A model generated the notes under the pieces. That model saw nothing but the letters and a program-made list of their open reading frames with translations. It had not been told where the DNA came from and ran no database searches. Below, one piece after another: positions 15,214 to 24,029 of a DNA stretch of 64,000 nucleotides. Source of the DNA: VRUE01 sp963745915 (GTDB lineage: Bacteria; Actinomycetota; Thermoleophilia; Solirubrobacterales; 70-9). A program made the translations under genes and the position numbers. Position 1 is the first letter of the stretch; each line of letters starts with the position of its first letter. The DNA is taken from positions 1,302,001 to 1,366,000 of the forward strand of contig CAVUZA010000002.1 in NCBI GenBank assembly GCA_963745915.1. The letters are read 5' to 3'.

Positions 15214-15244
15214 CTGTACTACACATTAGTAAGTTGTGATACAG
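15214..15244. promoter_or_regulatory. Imperfect dyad before the ATPase gene
   Basis: CTGTA...TACAG symmetry centred at 15229 with further matched triplets inside lies in an AT-rich region and ends 12 bases before the ATG. TACAGT at 15240-15245 could serve as a -10 box. Similar dyads precede the other ATPase genes. Confidence 0.35.
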
Positions 15245-15256
15245 TTTCTCTGCACA

Positions 15257-16708
15257 ATGACCTTCTTCAACCGCGTCGATGAGCTTGCCGCGCTCGATGA
15301 GCGGCTCAACTCGGGCCGCGGCGAGTACTTCGTCCTCTACGGACGCCGGCGGGTCGGCAAGAGCCGGCTGCTCCTCCATTTCGGCGAGCGTTGCCGGCAG
15401 TTGTACTTCGAGGCGAGCGCCGGCAGCAGGCGGGACCAGCTCGAGGACCTCTCGGCCGAGCTGGCGCGGTTCAGCGGCAGCCGGGTCTACGCCGAGCAGC
15501 CGCTGAGCAGCTGGAGCGCCGCATTCGCCGCCTTCTCGGAGCTGCTCGACGAGGGCCAGACGATGATCGTCCTCGACGAGTTCCAGTTCATCGCCCGCCA
15601 GGAGCCGGAGATCGGCTCGCTGCTCAACCGCTTCGCCGCCGAGCACGAGGACAACCCCGACCTGCTGCTCTGCCTCTCCGGCTCCGACGTCAGCTTCTTC
15701 GAGCGCTCGGTCGTCGGCTACGGTGCGACGACCTACGGGCGCCGCACCGGCTCGCTGCGGCTGCTGCCCTTCCCCTGGCGGGAGATCGGCGCCTTCGCCG
15801 AGGGCTGGAGCGTCGCGGACAGAATCAGGGCCTGGGCGGTCTTCGGCGGCGTGCCCTATTTCCTGAAGGAGATCGACCCGGCGACCACGCTGGCCGACGC
15901 GATCCGCAGCTCGATCCTCTACCCGGACGGCCTGCTGCGCGAGGAGCCGCGCTTCCTGCTCTCCCAGGAGAGCCGCCTGCGCGACACGGCCACCTACATG
16001 TCGTGTCTGCGCGCGATCGCCGCCGGCGCCACCCGCCTCAACGAGATCGCCCAGCGGATCGGCAAGACGCGCTCCGAGGAGGCGCGCCCCTTCCTCGAGA
16101 CGCTCGAGGAGATGGACCTGATCGAACGCCGCTACCCGGTCACCCGGACCTCGGGGAGGAAGGTGAGCTACGCGATCGCCGATCCCTTCCTGCGCTTCTG
16201 GTTCCGCTTCGTGGCTCCCCGTGAAAGCCGCCTGCAGTCGCGCGAGAGTGCCGACCTCTATCTCGAGGACTCGGTCCTGCCCGAGCTCGACAAGTTCGTC
16301 TCCGAGGATGCCTTCGAGCGGGTCTGCCAGGATTGGGCGCTGCGCGAGGTGGACGGGGCGGCGGAGGCCGGTCGCTGGTGGGGCTCGATCCGCCGCCGCG
16401 AGGGCGGCAGGCTGCGCAGCCGCGCCTACGAGGCCGACGTCGCCGCGGTCGACGCCGAGGGCGCGGTGATCGCGCTCGGCTCCTGCAAGTGGCCGGATGC
16501 GGCGACGAGCGATCACGTCCACGATGCCGCCGAGCTCGACAAGCTGGAGACGATCCGCGCCGAGCTGGGTGCGCCCGATGCCGGCCTCTACTTCTTCGAC
16601 CGGGTCGGCTTCTCACCGCGGCTGCGCGAGCTGGAGCGCGAGCGCGACGACGTGCACCTGGTCCCCCTCGCCATGCTCGGGGGCGAGCCGCCGACCGCCG
16701 ACGCTTGA
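15257..16708 (+). CDS. AAA ATPase with C-terminal PD-(D/E)XK-like (DUF234) domain
   Basis: A 483-residue protein. It starts MTFFNRVDELAALDERL, followed by Walker A GRRRVGKSRL, Walker B MIVLDEFQF, a sensor strand LLCLSGSD, a winged helix (RLNEIAQRIG...FLETLEEMDLIERRYPV) and a C-terminal nuclease-like region (AYEADVAAVDAEGAVIALGSCKW). This is the archaeal-type ATPase/DUF234 family. Their role is poorly known; links to mobile elements or defence are proposed. It sits in a run of toxin-antitoxin-like genes and directly precedes a truncated TetR. Confidence 0.8.
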   Translation: MTFFNRVDELAALDERLNSGRGEYFVLYGRRRVGKSRLLLHFGERCRQLYFEASAGSRRDQLEDLSAELARFSGSRVYAEQPLSSWSAAFAAFSELLDEGQTMIVLDEFQFIARQEPEIGSLLNRFAAEHEDNPDLLLCLSGSDVSFFERSVVGYGATTYGRRTGSLRLLPFPWREIGAFAEGWSVADRIRAWAVFGGVPYFLKEIDPATTLADAIRSSILYPDGLLREEPRFLLSQESRLRDTATYMSCLRAIAAGATRLNEIAQRIGKTRSEEARPFLETLEEMDLIERRYPVTRTSGRKVSYAIADPFLRFWFRFVAPRESRLQSRESADLYLEDSVLPELDKFVSEDAFERVCQDWALREVDGAAEAGRWWGSIRRREGGRLRSRAYEADVAAVDAEGAVIALGSCKWPDAATSDHVHDAAELDKLETIRAELGAPDAGLYFFDRVGFSPRLRELERERDDVHLVPLAMLGGEPPTADA

Positions 16709-16734
16709 AAAACGTATTCGTCTATGTTTAACCG

Positions 16735-17190
16735 GTGTCATGTACGGATGAGTTTGCATCCGAGTTCTCCGGGGCTGTGGGGCGGCTGCAGGTTGCCGTG
16801 CTCGAGGCCTGCCAGGGGGAGGGGGTCTGGCCGGCGAAGGTCGCCGCCGCGGTGCGGGCCGCGGTCGAGTTCGCCGCCGCCGAGCCCGAGCGCGCCCGGC
16901 TGCTGACGATCGAGTCGCTCGTCCACCGCCCCGACGGCGGCGAGCGCTACGCGCGCACGATTGAGCACTTCGCCGAGCTGCTGCGCGCCGAGGCGCCGCA
17001 GGACCGGCGCCGGCCGAAGAGCACCGAGCAGGCCCTGATCGGCGGCCTCGCCCGCACCCTCGCCGACCACCTGCGCACGGAGGACTTCGACGCCCTCCGC
17101 GCCTCGGTTCCGGAACTGGTCGAGCTGCTCCTCGTCCCCTACGTCGGCCGCGCCGAGGCCCGCGAGTGGGCGATGCGATCGACTGCCTGA
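16735..17190 (+). CDS. TetR-like protein lacking the DNA-binding domain
   Basis: The 151-residue protein matches only the ligand-binding C-terminal part of the TetR proteins at 37.6-40.4 kb: WPAKVAAAVRAAVEFAAAEPERARLL, STEQALIGGLARTLADHL, VPELVELLLVPYVGRAEARE. The normal ~50-residue helix-turn-helix is missing, and the sequence just upstream is the end of the ATPase gene plus 26 AT-rich bases. It may be a remnant truncated when the ATPase gene inserted, or a dimerisation-only modulator. Confidence 0.65.
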   Translation: MSCTDEFASEFSGAVGRLQVAVLEACQGEGVWPAKVAAAVRAAVEFAAAEPERARLLTIESLVHRPDGGERYARTIEHFAELLRAEAPQDRRRPKSTEQALIGGLARTLADHLRTEDFDALRASVPELVELLLVPYVGRAEAREWAMRSTA

Positions 17191-17224
17191 TGCGGATTGC
17201 CTTCCGCCGCTGGGGCCGAATTCG

Positions 17225-17241
17225 GTAAGTTGTTATCTTAC
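17225..17241. promoter_or_regulatory. Operator-like dyad of vapBC
   Basis: GTAAG-7-CTTAC ends four bases before the GTG of vapB and overlaps TATCTT, the apparent -10 box six bases from the start. The half GTAAGTTGT is also present at 15229. VapB proteins normally repress their own operon. Confidence 0.4.
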
Positions 17242-17245
17242 TTTT

Positions 17246-17476
17246 GTGACGACGAAGGTTTCCACCAAGGGGCAGATCGTGCTGCCGGCCGAGTTGCGCC
17301 GGCAGGATGACATCCGGCCCGGGCAGGAGTTCGAGATCGAGCGGGTCGGTCCGGACGAGTACCGGCTCGTACGCCTCAAGGCGCCGGCCAACGCCGGCCT
17401 GGTCGAGTGGCTGCTCGAGTGCCCCGAGAAGGGGTATTTCGTGCCGATCGACTCCGAGTCGACCGACACGCTGTGA
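17246..17476 (+). CDS. AbrB/SpoVT-type antitoxin (VapB-like)
   Basis: A 76-residue protein. The swapped-hairpin DNA-binding domain is clear: TTKVSTKGQIVLPAELRRQDDIRPGQEFEIERV. The C-terminal tail (NAGLVEWLLECPEKGYFVPID) would occupy the toxin active site. The GTG start has no ribosome site but follows a -10-like box, so it is probably leaderless. The stop overlaps the toxin start (GTGA), the usual antitoxin-first order. Confidence 0.85.
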   Translation: MTTKVSTKGQIVLPAELRRQDDIRPGQEFEIERVGPDEYRLVRLKAPANAGLVEWLLECPEKGYFVPIDSESTDTL

Positions 17477-17880
17477 AGTATCTGGTCGACGCCAACGTCC
17501 TTTCCGAGGCGACCAAGCCGGATCCCGACGAGCGCGTCATCGGCTGGCTGCGCAAGCATGAGCAGGCCTTGGCCGTGGACCCGGTGGTGCTGGGCGAGGT
17601 TCGCTACGGGATCCTGCTGCTGGAGATGGGAGCGCGTCGCGCCGGCCTGGAGCGCTGGTTCGAGGCGGGCGTGCGACGCATCGAGTGTTTGAGCTGGAAC
17701 GAGTCGGTCGGCCTGCGCTGGGCTGAGCTCTTGGCCGATCTACGGCGCCGCGGCCGGCTGATGCCGGTCAAGGACAGCATGATCGCGGCCAGCGCTCTGG
17801 CGCACGGCCTTTCCGTGGCGACGCTCAACGGCCGCGACTTCGAGCCCGCCGGCGTCGAGCTCGTCGACCCTGCCGAGTAG
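17473..17880 (+). CDS. PIN-domain RNase toxin (VapC-like)
   Basis: A 135-residue PIN domain with the acidic residues in place: VDANVLSEATKP (Asp at the N terminus), VVLGEVRYGI (Glu), MPVKDSMIAASAL (Asp) and ATLNGRDF (Asp). VapC toxins cut tRNA or rRNA. It is translationally coupled to the AbrB-type antitoxin. A hairpin (17881-17908) follows the stop. Confidence 0.88.
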   Translation: MKYLVDANVLSEATKPDPDERVIGWLRKHEQALAVDPVVLGEVRYGILLLEMGARRAGLERWFEAGVRRIECLSWNESVGLRWAELLADLRRRGRLMPVKDSMIAASALAHGLSVATLNGRDFEPAGVELVDPAE

Positions 17881-17908
17881 CCCTCGCCGCCTTTGCTGCG
17901 GTAGAGGG
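17881..17908 (+). terminator. Hairpin downstream of vapC
   Basis: CCCTC..CCGC..GCGG..GAGGG forms a GC-rich stem directly after the stop, without a T-run. Confidence 0.4.
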
Positions 17909-18091
17909 AGGGGCGCGTCAGGCAGGCGCTGACCGCTTCGCGACCACCTCGCCTCGGGCGACCCCACCGCTCTGCGCGCCAAATCCCCCTATCGGGAACG
18001 CGCCTGGCCTTGACAACCACAAACAAGTCTGTTCTCATTCCCGCATAGTTGATGTACGAAATAGTTCAGTTGGCGTAGGGAGCCGGCTGGA

Positions 18092-18175
18092 AACAGGGAC
18101 ATAACCGAGCCTCGAGGAAGCCGCAAAGGGAAGCGGCGGGCAGAGGGGCTCACGGGACAAGGAGAAGAGATCTAG
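18092..18175 (+). promoter_or_regulatory. Conserved structured leader RNA, copy 1
   Basis: These 84 bases before the collagen-like gene match 41803-41886 with only three differences. Fold: outer stem 18107-18113 with 18145-18151 (7 bp, one G-U), inner hairpin GCCGC (18120-18124) with GCGGC (18133-18137), loop AAAGGGAA, then the ribosome site AAGGAGA at 18159. One of the differences lies in the hairpin loop and two just before the ATG, so the stems are unchanged. This is a candidate cis-regulatory RNA; I do not recognise a known riboswitch class. Confidence 0.6.
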
Positions 18176-19027
18176 ATGCTCTCGCCACTACGCAACCGCT
18201 TCGGCATTCCCGGAGTCATCTCGGTTGTCGCACTCGTCTTCGCGATGCTGGGCGGCGCCTACGCCGCTTCCAACAGCGGGGACGGCTCACAGACCGCAGA
18301 AGCTTCCAAGCGCAAGCACAAGAAGAAGAAGAAGGCAAAGGCCAAGCGCGGCCCGCGCGGCCCCAAAGGCGCACCCGGCCCCGCAGGCCCGGCGGGCCCC
18401 GCCGGCCCGGCTGGCCCGCAGGGCGCCAAGGGGGACAAGGGCGACAGCGGGTCCAACGGGAGCAACGGCTCCAACGGGAACAACGGGCAGAGCGTCACCA
18501 GCGAAGCTGAGAATCCCGGCGCCAACTGCATCGAAGGCGGCGTGAAACTCACCTCGGCCAGCGGCACCAACTACGTCTGCAACGGCGAACCGGGCCTTCC
18601 GGGCAACAACGGCTCTCCTTGGACTGCGGGCGGCACCCTTCCCGCTGGGTCGACCGAGACCGGGGCCTATTCGGCGATAGTCGGCGAAGCCGGGGGGGTA
18701 TTTGTCGCACTCTCCTTTACGGTGCCACTCGCCGCCGCGCTCGACAGTTCCCACGTACACGTCTACACGGAAGCCAACTTCGCCGACTTCGACGAAGCGG
18801 GTTCGGAAACAACGGGCTGCAAGGGAAGTGCCGCAAGCCCCACCGCTCCGAGCGGCCACCTCTGTGTCTATGACGGCTTCCACGGCGGAACAGAAGAATC
18901 GCAAACTCATGTAACCGACCCGTCCGCCTTTCCGGGGACCCCCGGGGCCGCAAAGGCGGGGGCGGCGGTCAGCTTTGGCTTCGAAGCCCCGGGCTTCGCC
19001 CAGGGCACCTGGGCGGTGACCGGCTAG
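18176..19027 (+). CDS. Collagen-like surface protein, locus 1
   Basis: A 283-residue protein. An N-terminal hydrophobic anchor or signal (residues 11-31: GIPGVISVVALVFAMLGG) is followed by a Lys-rich segment, a collagen-like Gly-X-Y run (about 54-95: GPRGPKGAPGPAGPAGPAG..) passing into GSNGSN repeats, then a compact C-terminal domain ending FAQGTWAVTG with paired cysteines. It is probably exported and wall- or membrane-attached, with the C-terminal domain directing trimerisation. It is the first gene of a three-gene surface locus; the whole locus recurs at 41.9 kb. Confidence 0.82.
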   Translation: MLSPLRNRFGIPGVISVVALVFAMLGGAYAASNSGDGSQTAEASKRKHKKKKKAKAKRGPRGPKGAPGPAGPAGPAGPAGPQGAKGDKGDSGSNGSNGSNGNNGQSVTSEAENPGANCIEGGVKLTSASGTNYVCNGEPGLPGNNGSPWTAGGTLPAGSTETGAYSAIVGEAGGVFVALSFTVPLAAALDSSHVHVYTEANFADFDEAGSETTGCKGSAASPTAPSGHLCVYDGFHGGTEESQTHVTDPSAFPGTPGAAKAGAAVSFGFEAPGFAQGTWAVTG

Positions 19028-19045
19028 GAGCCGCCCCGGCCGCCT

Positions 19046-19079
19046 TAGAGCCCCGGCGACGGCAATCGCCGGGGCTCTA
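19046..19079 (+). terminator. Hairpin between the collagen-like and propeller genes
   Basis: Perfect 14-bp arms (19046-19059 and 19066-19079) enclose a CGGCAA loop. There is no T-run, so it could attenuate rather than fully stop transcription into the large gene. Locus 2 has a hairpin of different sequence in the same place (42804-42847). Confidence 0.6.
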
Positions 19080-19141
19080 GGCCCCGCCGGCAATACGCGA
19101 ATCGGAAGTCGACCAAGGTTGCAGCACAAGGAGATCCGTCC

Positions 19142-22100
19142 ATGACCAGCGATCGTCCAGCACCAAACGCGCCGTCGAACCCCGCAGGCTGCCTGCATCG
19201 AGTGCGCCTCGCTCAGGTGCTCTCGGTTGCCCTCGCCACGCTGGCCTTCGTCCCCTGCGCCCAGGCCAAGGAGGCGGTGGATTTGTTTGGGCAACGCGGA
19301 CGGGGGGTTACCGTTAACAGCTCCGGCGCGGGTCCCGCCGACGCTGGCGACGTTTACGTCGCCAGCCTTACCACGCAGCGCATCGAACGCTACGGCCGTG
19401 ACGACAACGGCACTCCCGCCGATCCCACCGACGACACCTACTTCTTCATCTCCGCCTGGGGCGCCGACGTGGTGAAAAGCGGCGGCAGCGGCGACGTCGG
19501 CGATGCCCAGGACGCCGACTTCGAGATCTGCACCGTCGCCTCGGAGTGCAAGGCCGGGATCGGCTCGCCGGGCAACGGCAGCGTCTCGGGCGACGGCTCG
19601 CTCGACCTCCGTAACGGGTCGGGAAATTCCGTCAATCAAGACCTCGTCGCCGTCGACCAGGACACCGGCGAGGTCTACGTCTCCGATATGGGCAACCACC
19701 GAGTCAACGTCTACGCCGGCGACGGCACCTTCCTGCGCTCCTTCGGCCACAGCGTCACGCAGTCGGGACCCGGCAACGTGGCGTCGCCCGACGAGGTGCA
19801 GGAACTGACTGTGAAGGCCACCGGCGCCAAGTTCAGCCTCGAATTCGAAGGAGAGGCGACGGGGGCGCGGTCGATCGGCGGTTCCGTCTCCTCGGAAAGC
19901 AAGCTCGTGCGCGGCCTCGCCGGCGTCACCGGCAGCTTCGAAGTCGGCCAGGGCCTCTCGACCGCCGAGAGAGGCGGTCCCGGCGCCGGACCCAACTCCT
20001 TCCCCCGGGGCACGACGATTGCGGCTCTGGAAGGCGCCGGACTGATCGCTTCGCAGGCCGCCACGGACTCCTGCTGCGGCGGCGGGTACGAAAACTACGT
20101 TTACGGCAGCACCCTCCCCCACGACGCCTCCGCCAAAGAAGTCGAAGACGCCCTCAACGCCCTGCCGACGATCGGCGGCGCTGGCGGCTCGGTCACGGTC
20201 AGCGGCGGCCCCGGAAGCGAATCCGGCTCCACCCCCTACACGATCGCCTTCGACGGTGGCTCCTTCGTCGAATCGGACCTGCCACAGATCAGGGCGGTCG
20301 GGGACAACCTGACCAACTCCGGCGGCAGCCCGGAAGCGAACGTGACCACGGCGAGCGAGGGTGGGGCGTACGAGGTCTGCGTCGCCGCCGACGGCGACGT
20401 CTGTCGCGTCGGCAGCGTCGGCGCGGGCGAAGGCTCGATCGACCTCGGCACCGGCATCGCGGTCAGCGACCCCGACGGCAACCCCGCCTCCGGCACCGTC
20501 TACCTCGCCGACGCCGCCAGGCACCGCGTTGCGACCTTCGGCCTCGACGGCTCGGGGCCGGGCACGATCGGCTCCCCCGCCGAGTTCGAAGAATGCGCCA
20601 AATACTGCCCCAATCCCGCAGTCGTCGCGGTCGACTCGCGCGGCATCCTCTACATCAGCAACCGCAAGAACCAAAGCGCGCCGATCTCACGCTACGACAC
20701 CGAGGACGCGAACGGGGAAGGTGTCGGCTTCCTGGCGCCGATCCCGGCCGGAGTCGACGAGCGCCAGAAGGTGAAGATCGCGGCGAGCGCGGGCACCTTC
20801 CGGCTCGGCTTCGACCCCGACGGAGCAGGACCGCTGCCTGCCGAGACCACGATCGACATGCCGTTCAACTGGCCCGCCAAGGATTCGGGCCCTCCCAACC
20901 CCCTCGTGGACAGCGTCCAAGACGCTCTACAAGCCTTGCCCTCGCTTGCTGGGGACAACGTCTACGTAAGCGGCGGTCCCGGCGACGCCGGCAGCTCGAA
21001 ACCCTACGAAGTCTGGTTTCGTCATGGCTACGGGGCCAAGGACGTCGCCCAGCTCACCGTCTCCAACGGCTCGGTGCCGCTCTCGGGAGGCTCGGGGGCA
21101 AGCGTGGAAACGACCGTGCAGGGACAGGCGGGACTGATTCCCGGCGTCAATACCTCGGCCCTCGCCGTCGATCCCGACGAGGACGGGGCGGGCCCCGAAG
21201 CCGACACCCTCTACGTCGCCCGTGGTGACACGATCCAGCAGTTCGGCCCCCTGCACGCCCCCGGGCTCAGCGCGGCACCGCTCGAAGAGGACGAACGCCA
21301 CGGGGTGCGCGCCGGCTTCGACGGCACCGCCTACAACGGCGCCAGCGGCCTAGCCGTCGACACCGGCGACGGACGCCTCTATGTGCCGGCGGCCCTGGCG
21401 GACGCCAGCGGGGTCAACGGCGTCTTCGTCCTCGACGACGTCGGCCCGGCGCCGACGGTGAGCCTCGACTCGCTGGACGAAGTCGGCCCACACGGCCTCA
21501 CCGCCCATGTGACGATCGACCCCAACGGCCCACCAGACAGCTCCTACCGGCTCGAATACTCCGCCGACGGCGGCGCCGGCTGGGAATCGACCGCGAGCAC
21601 CCCGCTGGGTCACCAGGAAGACCCCCAGCAGGTCTCGATCGGGCTCGAACCTCTCCCGGTCGGCCTGGAACCCAACACTGCCTACCAGGTGCGGGTCGTG
21701 GTCGAGCGCCGCTTCGCGCCACCGGTGACCAGCAACGCGCTGGGCGCCACCACCGGCGCCTCCCCGCCAGCGGCCGAGACGACCGGGGCGCCGCTGCGCA
21801 CCACGACCACGGCGCGGCTCACCGGCAGGGTGACACCCGGCGCCGGCGCGACCACCTACCACTTCGAGTACGGCTCAGAAGGCCCCTGCGACGCCAACCC
21901 CTGCGCCTCCACCCCGACCCGGGCGGCGGGCTCGGACAACCTCGCCCACCTGGTCGCCGAGGAAGTCACGGGCCTGGAGGCGAACACCACCTATCACTAC
22001 CGCGTGGTCGCCGACAACGGCAACCCCGGCTCGCCGGTGACGGGCGGCGACATGACCGTGAGCACCCGCTCCTCCGAAGGGCTGCCCGACCAGAACGAGG

Positions 22101-24029
22101 CCTACCCCGGCCCGCCCGGATCGGACCGCGCCTGGGAGCTGGTCAGCATGGCCGACTCGGGCGGCAACCCGGTCGGCTTCGTGCAGGGCTTCTCCGACTC
22201 AGGCGACCGCTCCGTCTACACCGTCTTCGGCGGCACGCCGATCTCCAGCTCGGGCAGCGCCTTCAGCTACTACTTCTCCGAACGGCCGCTCGGCGCGCAC
22301 CCGAGCACGGGCTGGCACTCGAAGCTGATCACGCCGCCGCGCGAGGACCTGGTCGGTCCCAACTGGGGCGGCCTCTTCGGCGCCTCGGACCTCTCCTCCA
22401 ACATCGCCGCCAACGACACCAACTTGGTTGGTCCGATCTGGCGGCTCAGCCCCGACGAGCCCGCCGAAAGCCTGTTCAAGCCGACGGCGGCGCAAGAACT
22501 CGTGCTCGACTCAACTGTCTTCGGCGCCTCCGCCGACGGCCGCCACGCAGTCGCCTTCCTGAGCGGCTCGAGCGCGATCGACCCCGCCTACCCGGCGGCG
22601 GCCGGGGTCGGCAACCTCTATGACGTCTCGAGCAGCCCGCCGCGGCTGGTCAGCCTGCTGCCGGGCGACGAACCGGCCCCCTGCGGGGCGGCGGGATTCG
22701 CGCTTGAGATGCAGGGCGCCCACTGGATCTCCGCCGACGGCTCGCTGGTCTACTTCCGCAGCGCCGGGTCCAGCTGCGGCGGCCAGCCCCAGCCTGTATC
22801 TGCGCGACGTCCCCGCCGCGCAGACGAAGCTGATCTCCGGCCCGGCCCTGTCGGGCCCCTCCTGCGAAGCCGAACTGCTCAAAGCCACGGCCGGCTCGGT
22901 CTTCTTCGCCACCGCCACGCGGCTGAGCGGCGAAGACGAGGAGCCCACCGGCGGCAACTGCGCCAAGGGCGCCGACGTCTACCGCTACCGGCTCGCAGAC
23001 GGCGGGCTGGAGTGCCTGACCTGCATCGCCCCCGGACTGGCGGCGGAACTGTTCGGGTTGACGCGGGGAGAGAACATGGTGGCGGAGGACGGCTCGCGCG
23101 TCTACTTCCAGAGCAACCGCCGGCTCACCCCCGGCGCGCCGCAGGGCTCGCTCAGCATCTATCGCCTCGAGGTGGCGAGCGGCGATGTCGCCTACGTCGG
23201 CCCCGGCGTCAGCAAAGCCGAGCTCACGCCGGACGGCAGGGTGCTCGCCTTCATCTCCAGCGACGCCTTCCTAAACCCGTTGGGGGGGACGACGACCAAC
23301 GGCGGCAAACTTCAGTACTACCTCTACGACGACGCCGACCGCTCGCTTACCTGCGTCTCCTGCCCGAGGAACGGCGCGGCGCCGCTCTCCAACGTGGAGT
23401 CCGACTTCGGGCCCACCTCCCAGGGCGTCAACCCCAACCGCGAAACGCTCTCCGCCGACGGGCGCACCTTCGCTTTCGCCACCTCGACGCCGCTGCTGGG
23501 CGCCGATCAGAACACTCCGCCGCCGGGCGAAGGCACCGACCCCTACCAGGCGGGGAACGATGTCTATGAGTGGCGCGACGGGCGCATCCTGCTCGTCACG
23601 GATGGGATCGAGGGACGCTACTTCCCGCCCCTGCCCGAGGGCGTCTCGCCGAGCGGGCGCGACGTCTTCTTCTCGATCCCCGCCAAATACACCCCCGACG
23701 CGATCGACGCCGACAAACGCCTCTATGACGCCCGCATCGGCGGCGGCATCGACTTCCCCGAGGCGGCCAAACCCTGCCCGCTGGAGGTCTGCCAGGGCAC
23801 CCCCAAGGGAGCTCCCGAGGAACAGGAACCCTCGAGCGCCAGCCTCGCCGGGCCCGGCAACGCCAAGCCCGCCGCCAAGGTAAGACGCTGCCCGAAGGGC
23901 AAGCGCCGGGTGAGGCGCAAGGGCAAGGCGCGCTGCGTGAGAAGGCGCGCCCACCGAAAGCGCCACCGCGCCCACCGTCGCCACCGCAAGCACAACCTCG
24001 TCAACCGCGACCGCAGGAGCAGCCGATGA
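19142..24029 (+). CDS. Giant secreted NHL-propeller/FN3-like/TolB-like protein, locus 1 (frameshifted)
   Basis: The restored protein is about 1628 residues. A signal peptide (to about residue 41, ending CAQA) is followed by NHL-type repeats (GDVYVASLTTQRIERYG; GEVYVSDMGNHRVNVY; GTVYLADAARHRVATFG). A repeated module AxxGTFRLGFDPDGAGPLPAETT occurs twice, then two fibronectin III-like modules, then PD40/TolB-like repeats (AEDGSRVYFQSNRRL), and a very basic Cys-containing tail. A +1 shift at a CCCC run (22787-22790) separates the halves; both sides align with the locus 2 protein. AGGAGA precedes the ATG. The next gene overlaps by four bases. Confidence 0.78.

Noticed and set aside
18010..18059. 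Promoter of surface locus 1 using TTGACA at 18010
   Set aside because: No -10 box at 16-19 bases; locus 2 has a clear promoter but its sequence is not conserved here.
18092..18175. Leader as a c-di-GMP-I (GEMM), cobalamin or ydaO riboswitch
   Set aside because: I could not match the conserved core sequences of these classes; kept as an unclassified structured leader.
22787..22790. Programmed ribosomal frameshifting in the propeller genes
   Set aside because: Positions differ between the two paralogs, no slippery heptamer or common downstream structure, and similar breaks occur in unrelated genes. Assembly indels are simpler.
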